From Parietaria judaica (taxonomy: Eukaryota > Streptophyta > Magnoliopsida > Rosales > Urticaceae): a stretch of 64,000 nucleotides of DNA. Location: the NCBI GenBank assembly GCA_954871525.1, contig OX940861.1, positions 38,081,201-38,145,200 on the forward strand. Direction: 5' to 3'. The notes under the pieces were generated by a model, which searched no databases, had not been told where the DNA came from, and was given only the letters and a program-made list of their open reading frames with translations. Made by a program: the position numbers and the translations under genes. Of this stretch, positions 1 through 11,027 are shown in pieces (within the stretch, counting starts at the first letter, position 1; each line of letters starts with the position of its first letter).

Positions 1-2912
1 TCTTGTATTTTCCAGGATCTTGTGACGAAACGGATTATTGGTAAAGGACATGAATCTGGAGGTTTCTACATTCTTAACACATCTAAACCTATAGCGTGTT
101 TCACCGTCACAACAGCTTTTGAAGAACATTGCGGTTAGGTCATCCTTCTCTTCCTCTCCTCAAGCAACTTCGTCCGCAATTTAGTTCAGTGTCCTCTTTA
201 GATTGTGAGTCATGTCAATTAGCTAAACATCATCGCCTTAGCTCTAGTCCTAGAGTCAATAAGCGTTCCAACGCTCCCTTTGAATTAGTTCATACACATG
301 TTTGGGGTCCTTGTCCTATTGTGTCAAAACCAGGATTCAGATACTTCGTAACTTTTGTGGATGATTTTACTCGTGTAACCTGGTTGTTTTTAATGAAAAG
401 TCGTTCTGAGTTATTCTCACTGTTCTGTTCGTTTTGTGCGGAGGTCCGTACTCAATTTAACGTCTCTATTCACACCCTCCGTAGTGATAATGCCAAAGAA
501 TACACGTCAAGTCAATTTGATACTTACATGGCCCAAAATGGCATTCTCCACGAAACATCTTGCGTTGACACTCTGTCCCAAAATAGAGTTGCCGAACGTA
601 AAAACCGACACCTTCTCGAAACTGCACGTTCCTTACTTTTTCAAACAGGTGTTCCAAAATGTTTTTGGGCCGACGCTATCTCTACGGCCTGTTTCCTCAT
701 CAATCGAATGCCATCATCTGTTCTTCAAGGTGCAATTCCCTATAAGACATTGTTTCCCCATAAATCTCTATTCCCGGTTAGCCCCAAAATCTTTGGTAGT
801 ACATGTTTTGTTCGAGATGTTCGTCCCGGTCTCACAAAATTAGATCCAAAGTCTTTAAAATGTGTGTTTTTCGGGTACTCTCGCCTTCAAAAAGGGTATC
901 GATGTTATTGTCCTAGTCTTCAAAAATACGTTGTATCCATTGATGTCACCTTTCTAGAGCATAAACCGTACTTTACATCTGAGAGACCGAAATCACCAAT
1001 ACTTGAGGACGAGGACTTCTTAGTCTATTCAATCACTTCACCAGAAGCATCTGCGACTTTGAATCAACCTATTATCCCCCCTTTAGCACCGAACTCCACC
1101 ATGGACACCACTGAACCTGCTCCTAGTGTTTCACCGCCTCCCATTCCTCGATCACCTATCGTCTACACTCGACGCGTCCGCCCAACACCACACACTTATC
1201 AATCCTCCAGAGACATGTCCTGCACCAGGTCCCTCGTCATCAGATCCATCTCTGACTGATGATCTTCCCATCGCATTACGTAAAAGTAAACGTCAGTGTA
1301 CCTATCCTATTTCTTCGTCTATCTCATATAATCTTTTGTCATCCTCTACACGTAATTGTTTTATCCCTTGACTCCATCACCATTCCTAAAACTGTTCGTG
1401 AAGCCTTAGATCATCCTGGTTGGCAGAAAGCAATGACAGAGGAAATGAATGCCTTAGATGACAATGGTACTTGGGAACTTGTTACTCTTCCTTCAGGAAA
1501 ACGAGCAATTGGATGTAAATGGGTCTTCACGGTCAAAATGAATCCGGATGCAACGCTTGCTCGATTGAAGGCTCGCTTAGTCGCCAAAGGTTTTGCCCAA
1601 ACCTATGGTGTTGACTATTCCGATACTTTCTCTCCAGTTGCCAAGTTGACGTCTGTTCGACTTTTCATCTCTTTAGCGGCAACTTACAATTGACACCTAC
1701 ACCAACTCGACATTAAGAATGCATTTCTACATGGGGACATACATGAAGAGGTATACATAGAGCAACCACCTGGTTTTGTTGCTCAGGGGGAGTACGGCAA
1801 AGTGTGTCGTCTTCAAAAAGCATTATATGAGCTAAAACAAAGTCCCCGTGCTTGGTTCGGAAGGTTTAGTCAGGCCCTTGAACAATTTGGGCTGTTTAAA
1901 AGCAAATCTGACAACTTTGTATTTTTCAGGAATACAAAAGACGGTATCATTCTCCTTGTCGTTTATGTTGACGACATCGTAATTACAGGAAGTGATACTG
2001 TTGGTATTTCGTCTCTCAAAACCTTCCTCCACACTCAGTTCCACACAAAAGACTTGGGGACATTAAAATACTTTCTGGGCGTTGAAGTAATGAGAAGCAA
2101 AAAAGGTATATACTTGTCTCAGAGGAAGTATGTACTTGATTTGCTTTCCGAGACATGAAAACTAGGGGCCAAGCCATGTAGTGCCCCAATGACTCCCAAT
2201 ATGCAGCTTACGAAAGAAGGAAAACCAATAGATGATCTTGAACGGTACAGAAGATTAGTCGGCAAACTACCTCACTGTAACACTACCAGACATTGCATAC
2301 TCCGTCAGCATAGTAAGCCAATTCTTGGCATCTCCGACAGATGAATATTGGGCAGCATTAGAGCAGATCTTGTGCTATTTGAAGGGAGCACCAGGGCGTG
2401 GAATCTTATACTCAAATCATGGTCATACTTCTATTGAATGTTTTACAGATGCAGATTGGGTAGGATCCAAGATTGATAGGAGATCAACAACTGGCTATTG
2501 CGTCTTTGTAGGAGGGAACTTGATCTCATGGAAAAGCAAGAAGCAACATGTTGTGTCAAGATCCAGTGCTGAGTCGGAGTACAAAGCAATGGCACAAGCA
2601 ACATGTGAAATAATGTGGATACATTAACTACTGACAGAGATAGGTCTCAAAGTCTCTTTGCCGGCAAAGTTATGGTGCGACAACCAAGCTGCTATTCATA
2701 TCGCATCGAATCCAGTATTTCATGAGAGAACAAAACACATTGAGATCGACTGTCACTTTGTTCGCGAGAAGATTCAACAAGGCTTGGTTTCCACATCATA
2801 TGTAAAGACGGAGAACCAAATAGGAGATATTTTCACAAATGCTCTTAACGGGGTGCGGGTCGAATATCTTTGTAACAAGCTGGGCATGATTAACATATAT
2901 GCTCCAGCTTGA
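1..2912 (+). pseudogene. Ty1/copia Pol polyprotein, broken
   Basis: Landmarks in order: GAG-pre-integrase and the integrase zinc end (CESCQLAKH, about 205-231), integrase core (FVDDFTR about 355-375, LRSDNAKEY about 478-504, VAERKNRH about 589-612), reverse transcriptase (NAFLHGD about 1718-1738, YVDDIV about 1967-1984) and RNase H (TDADW about 2446-2460, SSAESEYKAM about 2560-2590). Damage: a frame change near 128 just before the LGHP motif, another near 1240-1259, in-frame TGA at 1691-1693 and 2156-2158, a shift near 2270 from an apparent small deletion, and TAA at 2625-2627. The stops look like single-base changes because homology continues in the same frame after each one. Confidence 0.9.
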
Positions 2913-2919
2913 GGGGGAG

Positions 2920-3148
2920 TGTTAAAGAATATTCTAGATTTATTTAGTGTATTATAGATTAAAGTTTATCTAGAACAATCTAGGATAGATTTAATTAGAA
3001 TCACCTAGAATTAGAATTATATAGAAAGCATTTATTACTCTTAGAATAATGTAGAAGTAGAACAATCTAGAATACTTGTACATGTATAAATAGCCTTCCA
3101 ACCTCAACGAAATAAACAACATTTTCCTCTCCATTTTCTTTGTTAACA
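2920..3148 (+). repeat. 3' LTR of the copia element (229 bp)
   Basis: It starts directly after the purine tract GAGGGGGAG, begins TG, ends CA, and has short inverted ends (TGTTAA / TTAACA). A TATA-like TATAAATA lies near 3086. Variants of TCTAGAA/TAGAACAATCTAG recur inside it. 229 bp is short for a plant LTR but within the copia range. Confidence 0.85.
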
Positions 3149-3401
3149 TGTTTCTTATGCCAGTTATATTCCGAGAGCAACTTCGATTCTGCAATGATGT
3201 GCTTTGAAAGAGCTCAAGACAATTATTGGGCAAGAATGTCGAAAGCATCTGGTCTTAAGGCAATGGCTGATAGTAAGCGCACCTCGGATCCCTACGAAGC
3301 AAATTGCACGCTCAGAAAGGCTGCCAAAATATTCGAGGACATCGGCAAGGCGGACAAGGCTGCCAATTGCTATTCTGATTTGGGAGAATATGAAGAGGCA
3401 G

Positions 3402-3475
3402 GCATGTATCTCCTTACTCGTTCTGATCTATTTTATGATTTGTTAACACGCATGTTAACTTAATTTTTTTTGCAG
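3402..3475 (+). other. Putative GC-AG intron of the TRANK1-like gene
   Basis: The conserved run EEAG-RIYLEKFDD is rebuilt only if the exon ends at 3401 and resumes at 3476. That makes the donor GCATGT rather than GT; the acceptor is a T-rich run ending TGCAG. GC-AG introns are a known minor class (about 1% in plants). The alternative is a mutated GT donor in a dying gene. Confidence 0.65.
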
Positions 3476-5797
3476 GAAGGATTTACTTGGAGAAGTTTGA
3501 CGATACCGAGCTTGCAAGAGCAGCAGAGTGTTTTACTCTGGCCCGCTGCTATGAGCTTGCTGCTGAAGTTTATGCTAAAGGAAACTTCTTTTTAAAATGT
3601 CTGGATGTTTGCTCCAAAGGGAAATTGTTCGACTTGGGTTTGAATTACATCAATGAGTGGAAACGACATTCGAAATCAACCAGAAGCGGACAAATAGAGA
3701 AAGTGGAACATGAGTACTTGCAGAACTGCGCCTTGCATTACCATAAGGCTCAAGACATACAGTCTATGATGAGGTTTGTAAGGGCTTTCAAGTCTATGGA
3801 TCCGATTCGCTGCTTTTTGAAGCCGTTGGGTTACCTCGATGAGCTCATGTCGCTGGAAATAGAATCAGGAAATCTATTGGAGGCGGCTAATATAGCGAAG
3901 GCAAGAGGTGACGCTCTACAACTTGCTGATGTTCTTGGCAGGGCTCAGAAGTACAAAGATTCAGCAAGTGTTATCCTTTTTTATGTTCTGGCCAAATCAC
4001 TATGGTCACCGGGAAAGGGCTGGCCCTTGAGAGAGTTTGAAGACAAGGAAGAGCTCTTGAGGAAAGCGAAATCACTGGCCAAAAATGACAACGAGAATTT
4101 CTATGAGCTTGTGTGCGTAGAGGCTGATATTATTTCGAATAGCGAGAGGGACTTGGCCACGTTAATGAATCAAATGATCACTTCTCAGAAACACCAGTCT
4201 GTTAGAGGTGAAATCTTATCCAATAAGAAGATCCTCGAAGCTCATCTATCCTCGGAACCGAACATGTACCTCTGGGGAGAGGAAATGGTCCCTGATATGA
4301 AGGAATATTCAGAAGGCATGATGTTTCAGAATCGGGTATCGGTTGAGTCGCTGATATACTTCTGGGATTCTTGGAAGGACAAGATCGCTAATGTTTTCGA
4401 GTATCTTGAGTGTCTTGTGAGCAAAGGCGCTTATCAGCTCTCGAACTATGCAGAATTTTGTCTGAATTTCTTAGGTGTTTGGAGGCAGTTTCATAATCTG
4501 GAGGCAGTGTATCTTTTGCTCATCTCCGATGCGGATTGGGCGAGAGGAGTCTCAAAAAGATCTCTCGGGAATAATGTAAAGCTGGCTTCGATTGGTGCTC
4601 ACCAACTAGCCTCTTCGGCTCAGGGCTACTGGAGTTCTTATGTTTTATCGGTTGGTAAGACGGTTTTAGATAAATTGCAAACCGTCTACAGCTACCAAAT
4701 CGAAAACAATTGCTCGCAGTTTTGCAGAAGTCGTATTCTTACCTTTATCTACGAGGTTGTCAGTCATCTTTTGGAGTCCAAACATTTGAGCCTCAAGCGA
4801 ACCGATCGAATCTCTACAATGTTGCATACCTCTATCAAAATGGCAGCTGATAACTTTGTCGATCACGCAATCCCATTAGATTGTCAGGGATCAATGGCGT
4901 TGGGCATGGCTTGCCTACGCGAAAAAGACGTCTCCAAGAAGCTGCTGACACAGTTCTTAGTTAACTATGTAGGCGAAGGAGAACTCTCTTATCAGCAAAG
5001 CGGAAACATTGCTATGGTTATTCTGGGCTCCGGAGGGGTCGGCAATCAGGTTTACGAGATGATCAAGGGAAAGTTGGAGTGGAATGAACCTTGGAAGGCG
5101 TTCCTCAATAGTCTCGGTGGGAGCGAAGGCAGCCTTCCGTTGTGCATATTCCTCGAAGCTCTGAAGAATATGTTCAACGTCAATAGGAAGAGGATAAAAT
5201 ATTATATATCTCCTCACTGTTTCTTGTATCTCGTCGAGAACCTTCTCAATCAGACGGCTTCGGTCCAAGGCTACATTGTTACCACAAAGTCGGCCTTTAT
5301 CGAGTGGCTGATATACCGACATGGTGTTGTCCCCCATCTAGAAGGGTCCCAAGAATCGGTTCATGGGTTTTTGATCGACGCAATTACGCAAATCCTCGAC
5401 GACCAGAGGGATATGGCTGATTGGACTGGGAAGAAGCACGAGAACAGCCTTCCTTTGCTTGTGACTCGAATGATTGTTATCTTATGCTTGCTGCAAGCGA
5501 ACTTTAGTGGATATCTGAACCGTATTTTTAAAATTCTTCGAAGGAATGACATCACTAGACAGCTTCCCTTGGAATTTCAGCGCGCTATTTTGAAAGAGGG
5601 GAGGCACCATTTTCTAAGCGCGATTTCTAAAGCATTTATGAAGATCGACAATCCTCTGGTCATTGTGGATTTGGGTGGAAACTGCCCAGCGACGTGCTGT
5701 CCGAACACCGTATTTGTTGATATGAAAGTGGAGTCCTGCAAGGATGACATACTAAGGACGCTGTTCCGAAAAACTCAAGCGTGTTCTTCAGAGAGTT

Positions 5798-6303
5798 CAT
5801 GGTTTCTTTCATTTTTTTTTTAAACCCTAAATCTCTTCGACTCTGCCTCCTCTTTCTTCTCTTCAACTCTTCTCTCTGCCTCCTCTAACTCTTCGACGCA
5901 AGCTGCTCCTTTCTCTTCGACGCAAGCTGCCTACTCTGGTTCTTCGACATCTGCGGTCTGCCTTCCTTTCTTCGATCCGTTCAGGTTCCGGAGATGACGA
6001 GGGCAATGGTGATGGAGGCGACGCGGACGTTTACACCGTTTAGACTTTTGTGGGTTTTTTTTTTTTTTTTTTTTATAGTTAAGACTTTCACGTGCTTTAT
6101 TATGGTTAAGACTTATTTTGTGGGTTTTTTTATGTTATAGACTTGTGTGCTTTCTTATCTGACTATAAATTTATAATTTATATTATTTTATAATTAATTT
6201 ATTATTAAAAATCGAGGCTTACGCCTCGTTGCGCCTCGAGGCTTACGCCTTTTGAGGCGGTGAGAAAACGCCTCGCCTCGAATTCTAGTACATTTAAACC
6301 TTG
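5798..6303. mobile_element. Non-autonomous hAT-type element inserted in a coding exon
   Basis: The 8-bp direct repeat AGAGAGTT flanks the segment exactly (5790-5797 and 6304-6311). Its termini are inverted: CATGGTTT at the left and the complement of CAAGGTTT at the right (7 of 8). An 8-bp duplication with CA-GG ends fits the hAT superfamily. The interior has a pyrimidine-rich, UTR-like stretch (5824-5990), a T20 run, and GC-rich repeats of CGAGGCTTACGCCTC near the right end, as expected for subterminal repeats. It has no transposase. Confidence 0.82.
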
Positions 6304-7742
6304 AGAGAGTTTACTCACAGAAGCTCCTGCCGAGGCTCGGGATTCGTGTGGTGTAATAGATTCTGGCTTGGATACGAACTCCAATGCTGAAGAAATAGTG
6401 AATGGTCGGAATCCACTCAAAGAATTTGCTGCTGCTAATGCTATTAAGGAGGCTCGGGTTTCTTGTCGGGCAAATGATTATAGGACGGGAACTGTTTCTG
6501 AGGCATCTTGCTTGGAAACCGACAAGAACTCTAATGCAGAAGAAGTGTGTAATGTAGATAGCAATCCACTTGAAGAACTTGCTGCGGAGGAGGAAGCTCA
6601 GGTTTCGTGCCGGGTAACCGATTATGGCACGGAAAAGGTTTCCGAGTCAACTTGCTTGGAAACTCAGGAGAACTCGAATGTCGAAGAAACTCTGGTTTCT
6701 TGCGAGGCAATTGTTTTCACTAGTACAACAGATTCCATCCGAGAAACGGTTTCTGAAACACCATGCTTGGAAATTGATGTGTTACCCGCCAACAAAAAAG
6801 GACAAGAACGTGACGCTCCAAATGGTTCCGGCTGCTTTTGGGACGTTTTTGAAGCAATCTCCGGTTTCCTAGAGGTCTATGGACATGAGCAATCTTATGC
6901 AAAAGAAATCAACGTAATATCTGCAATCTTCTGCATGACTTTAACTGGAAGGAGCAAAATATAATTATCTTTTTTGCCTATATATTCAGGTGAATGTGGA
7001 CAAATGTTCTCTTTTAACCGGTGGCGATGAACCAAAAATACCAATCAACACGACAACGGTAGAAGATACAAACCAGCTTGTCAACAGGTTAGAGGAATTA
7101 AAGCAATCTTATGCTCAGAAAATTAAGGTAATATTTGCATTTTGTTTTGTATAACTCACCTCAAGTGAGCGAATATAGTAACGATGTATTCCCTTATATA
7201 TTCAGGTCATTGTCGACAAATATAGTCCTCTTTTGACCGATGATGTCAAACCGGAAACACCCATCAAGGCGACAGAAGATGATATTAACCAGTTTGTCAA
7301 CATGTTAGACGAACTGAAGCAGATTCTGTCCACTTTTGATTCAAGGTCAGTTTCAGTAACTATTTGTAGTAACTTTTTTGCCCATTGATAGAGTAGAAGA
7401 ATCTTGGTGAATGAATAAGTTCGAAATGCTAAAATCTCGGAAGCAGTCGCTTCAGTTTTCCTTAATATTGATATGTGGTATCTAATTTGCGTCAGTGAGC
7501 CGGGAGTTGCTGGCAAAGCGTCTTCCATCAAAGAGATATGCAAGAGGCTGCTATCAAGAAGAGCGGAAATGGATCAGCTGCTTAGCCAATTAGGAAGCAC
7601 AGACGGTATCGCCTCTGGTGAAGCATCAAGTCAGCAAGATTGCGGTGTGGTTTCGGAAAACGACGTGAATTCTGAAGAGAGTAGCTCGGAAGTTGAAGTC
7701 AAACATGTGATGTCAAAGGATAACAAGAAGAAGAAGCAGTAA

Positions 7743-8260
7743 AAGAACAAGAAAAGGAGAAGAAACTAGTTTCTAAACATAATATTTTTTGGGTTTAGGG
7801 TTTATGCCGATATCGAGTGGCCGGTTTTGGTGTATATATTTCAACTCTCCGTTGCTCTTTCGTTGTTTAATGTTGCCCTGGTTGATTCCATGTAGATGTC
7901 AATTATGGAAGTGAAACTAACTAAGGATCAATTTAACCAATATAAGATTGCCCAACTCAAAAGCATAGGCCTTTTGGAACCTCGATGCAATTCCGTTGTC
8001 TTTTCTCGAAGAATGCAGGGAGATTTTAGCAAAGAAGGCATCATCACAGGAGACGGTAACGGAATCGGATCTTTGCTATGACAAAAGCAGACTCAACGAT
8101 GATGTAGACGAAGAGGTGGAATTTGAATAAGCGACGATGCCATCACAAGGCACCTCTTCAGAACAATGCGAGGCCGGGAAAATCCTCGCCCCTACAAGCC
8201 GGGAATAATGTTTCGGAATGATGATGTTTGAAATTAACAATATACATATGCATTGCATGG
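7743..8260 (+). other. 3' region of TRANK1-like gene with a possible relict exon
   Basis: It begins with a 3' UTR-like A-rich stretch. A 61-codon frame at 7896-8081 has no recognisable family. A different frame at about 7983-8128 runs open for some 48 codons, contains CREILAKKASSQE and ends in the acidic DDVDEEVEFE before TAA. It could be a leftover C-terminal exon of this or a related gene; I cannot decide. Confidence 0.3.
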
Positions 8261-8369
8261 TGCAATTGTTTGGTCATTCTAATTACACCTGTTTGGACAT
8301 GCATGTGTTTTTTCAATATTTATAATCTGAGCTACTGGGATCATATATGTAAAACTTCTATAAATAAAT

Positions 8370-8745
8370 ATTGGCACCGACTGTTTTAAAAAAAATTGTT
8401 TTTAGTTTTAACTTTTGAAAAAATGACAAGTGTTTGGTGAACTATTTATAAAACACTTGTTGTTGGTAACAGAAGTTGATTAAGCGTTTGGTAAACAAAA
8501 TAAATTTGTTTAGGGTAGAAAGGCTAACCAAGAACCGTATTTTTATTTATGTAAAAAACCAAAAGCTACAAATCCTAGCTTTTAAGCATGATGTACAAAA
8601 ATTAAAAAATTATTTTGTGTTTCTTATAAAAAAAAAAAAAAAAGTTTTGCCAAACACATAAAAAACATTTTAGTTTATTCTAAAAACAAAAACATGACTA
8701 AATGCACCAATCACATTCATTGTTGGCACCATATAATTTTATTAT
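8370..8745. mobile_element. Probable degenerate MITE (family also near 22.7 kb and 60.4 kb)
   Basis: An AT-rich segment bounded by TTGGCACC on both sides, with inward GTTTGGTGAAC/GTTTGGTAAAC and outward TTTGCCAAACAC motifs in opposite orientation. The paired TTTGGTRAAC/GCCAAAC signature is usual for small hAT-like MITEs. No target duplication could be fixed. Confidence 0.4.
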
Positions 8746-9342
8746 ATTATCGATGTTATTAATTTATTGGATGAAAAATTAGTCATGTTAATTAGTGTCG
8801 AGACCATACAAAACTTATTTAATCGAAGTTATAATTGATCGAATATTAATTTAAAAAAGCTCACACGGGCACATAATTGAGTTTGACAAGGAAATCACGG
8901 TTTTTCTTTACCATATGGGATTAAGATATAATATGGGATTAAGATTTTAAGAGGAGTGAGCATTATTATAATCTTATACTAATGGTCATGACTCATGATG
9001 ATTTGTCACGCCAGCCTAGCTTATATGTTCGTTAATTAATAGCTAATAAGTAATTAAACCTGATTTAGCATTTTAAAAACGAGCACGTTCACACAGGCAC
9101 AACACGACATGTTACGAATATTGACTTTGACTGGTCCAACTCCAAAATCAAATCATAAAAGGGTTTGGCTACTACTGGTTAACTTGTACTGACAATACAT
9201 ATATATATTGCAAATTGAAAGTGAAAGTTTGAGAATGAAATATGAGAAGGAGAGACAAGTTGTAGACATGTCGAAAACAGTAGTATCGCTGTGGAAGTGG
9301 TTTAGGCTTTTTAGAGTCGACAAATGAATATGGTATCACTTA

Positions 9343-9378
<36 letters not shown>

Positions 9379-10470
9379 CTCTCATATCTTTTCGTATTAC
9401 TTTGGTATTATTTTATCTCTCTTTAGCCAAATACATTTTTCATATAAATAATAATAAAAAAAAAAACAATTTTCATGTTTTAAATTTTAACAGTCCTAGT
9501 AAAAATAATTTTCCACGTAATTTCATGTTCCATCCAAAGTTAATTTTTTGGGACAAAAAAAAAACGAGAATCAAAATCTATTTGTATTCCTGATACTAGT
9601 CGATGTGACTTCAATTTGAGGATAAGAAAAGTCTTTTGGTGAGAATTGTCACCGAAAATTGAAGGATCATAATCCAGTGGTGCCACGTGGCACCGCAAAA
9701 AGCGGCCAAGTGGTGCAACCCCGTTGACCAATAATAATGATAGAGGCGATGACGAGGATATAAATAAATTCAAAGAAGACGACCCATTTTTGAATTGCCA
9801 TTTTGTTTGTTTCTTTTCTTGTGCTTCGTTGTGGTGGAGCTTTCACTCACTTAACTTTCTCCAAAATTAGCCTCAATGGAATGTTCATATTGCTTTGGAT
9901 TTGGGGCTACAATACAAGACCCTCTTTCGGACCATTTCTAATGGTTTTTATTTTAAATATATTAATATTGGATATTAGATTCCTTCAGTCTAAAGTTTAA
10001 ACTCAGTTGGAAAGAGAAACAAAAACGAGATTGACTCAATCCCTAATAGCAATTTGTCCCTAAAGTGTGGGGCAAAAATTAATTTATATCCACTTTACGC
10101 ATAGAGTGTCTACAAACACCAAACGGATTGGATTTCCTCAAGCCACATATAATACTCTACATACCAACTTTTATTCATCATAGATTGATTATTTAGTAAA
10201 CCTAAACGGAGAATATGATAAACAAAAAATTCATTTTTTCCCATTTATTTCGCACTGCGTATTGACCTTAATTGCTAGACCTAATTTTGGTCATATATCA
10301 AGAAATGTCCAAGCGAATGAAAGACACTTTTTTTTTTACTTTGTATACTTTTGCTAATAAAAAAAAGGAGAATATAAGAAAACTTTTGAACAACTTGTGG
10401 GTACTTTTGCCAGAACTATTCCTAATAATATTCCCTCTTTTATTTATATATATCATATTTATTTTGAAAC
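8746..10470. other. Intergenic, AT-rich; no gene recognised
   Basis: Short open frames here are low-complexity (an A-run of about 30 bp at 9342-9374). The only structured part is near 9679-9780: a G-box palindrome followed by TATAAATAAA about 60 bp downstream, as in a promoter, yet no recognisable coding sequence follows. Confidence 0.6.
9679..9694. promoter_or_regulatory. Perfect 16-bp palindrome with G-box core
   Basis: GGTGCCACGTGGCACC reads identically on both strands and contains the CACGTG G-box bound by plant bZIP and bHLH factors. A TATA-like ATATAAATAAA follows near 9758-9768. The function is inferred; no downstream gene was identified. Confidence 0.4.
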
Positions 10471-11027
10471 GTTGAAACTAGAGCTGCACACGAGCCAATC
10501 GCGACCGATCGCGACTAAAGTCGCCAAAATCGCGAGTTGGCCGGTCGCGATGCGTCGTGGCGTGCCTGGTCGAAATGTCCAAAAAAAGGGCTGCGGCAAA
10601 AGTTATTTTTTGTTTTCAATGTTTAATTTTATTAGTTTTTATCCGAATTTAAGTATTAAATTATGTAAACTTATTATTTAAACTTTATTTATTTCAAAAT
10701 TAATATTTTAGTATGTTATTATTGTGTAACATATTATTAATTTTAAATTATAAGTTAATTTTTAAGTTGTAATATATGTTAATAAGTATGTACGTGTACC
10801 ATATTAATAATTATTAAAATTCTAAAACAAATAAGTAAATATGATAAAACAAGATATTAAAAAAAAGTTGTATTATTCATTGTGAATATTACAATATGGT
10901 GGAAGAAGTTGTAAATATTCAGTGTAAATATTACAAGATGCCTCACTAAAACCTCTCTCGTAAAACCCTCCTTAGGGACATAAAACCAAGAGAGGAAAGA
11001 GCACATCATATTGGCGTTTACATTGCG

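Larger units (their letters stand above)
1..3148 (+). mobile_element. Ty1/copia LTR retrotransposon, 3' part (5' end outside window)
   Basis: Copia domain order is visible: GAG-pre-integrase, integrase, reverse transcriptase, RNase H, then a polypurine tract (2911-2919) and a short LTR that starts TGTTAAAG and ends TGTTAACA. Coding frames are broken by several stops and shifts, so it is not autonomous. It lies in the host gene's sense orientation inside an intron of the downstream TRANK1-like gene, ending 15 bp before the splice acceptor at 3163. The left LTR and left target duplication lie outside the window, so insertion age cannot be judged here. Confidence 0.93.
3164..7742 (+). pseudogene. 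TRANK1/UvrD-helicase-like large protein gene, C-terminal half, disrupted
   Basis: Plant homologues of TPR-and-ankyrin-repeat protein 1 are very large proteins with an N-terminal UvrD-type helicase part and a C-terminal helical, TPR-like half; only the latter is here. Inferred exons: 3164-3401, 3476-5797 continuing at 6312-6913, 6990-7127, 7206-7345, 7496-7742 (stop TAA). The first carries the SESNFDSAMMCFERA stretch; the second gives over 770 uninterrupted codons, including LEKFDDTELARAAECF. A 506-bp insertion (5798-6303) brings an in-frame TAA at 5821-5823; skipping it and one target copy restores a continuous frame. The C-terminal region is acidic and Ser-rich and ends in a Lys-rich tail. 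The long intact frame upstream suggests recent damage or a retained truncated product. The helicase part lies left of the window. Confidence 0.8.

Noticed and set aside
8476..10681. Frames of 60-94 codons rich in Lys, Phe and Ile
   Set aside because: Low-complexity translations of A/T-rich DNA and homopolymer runs.
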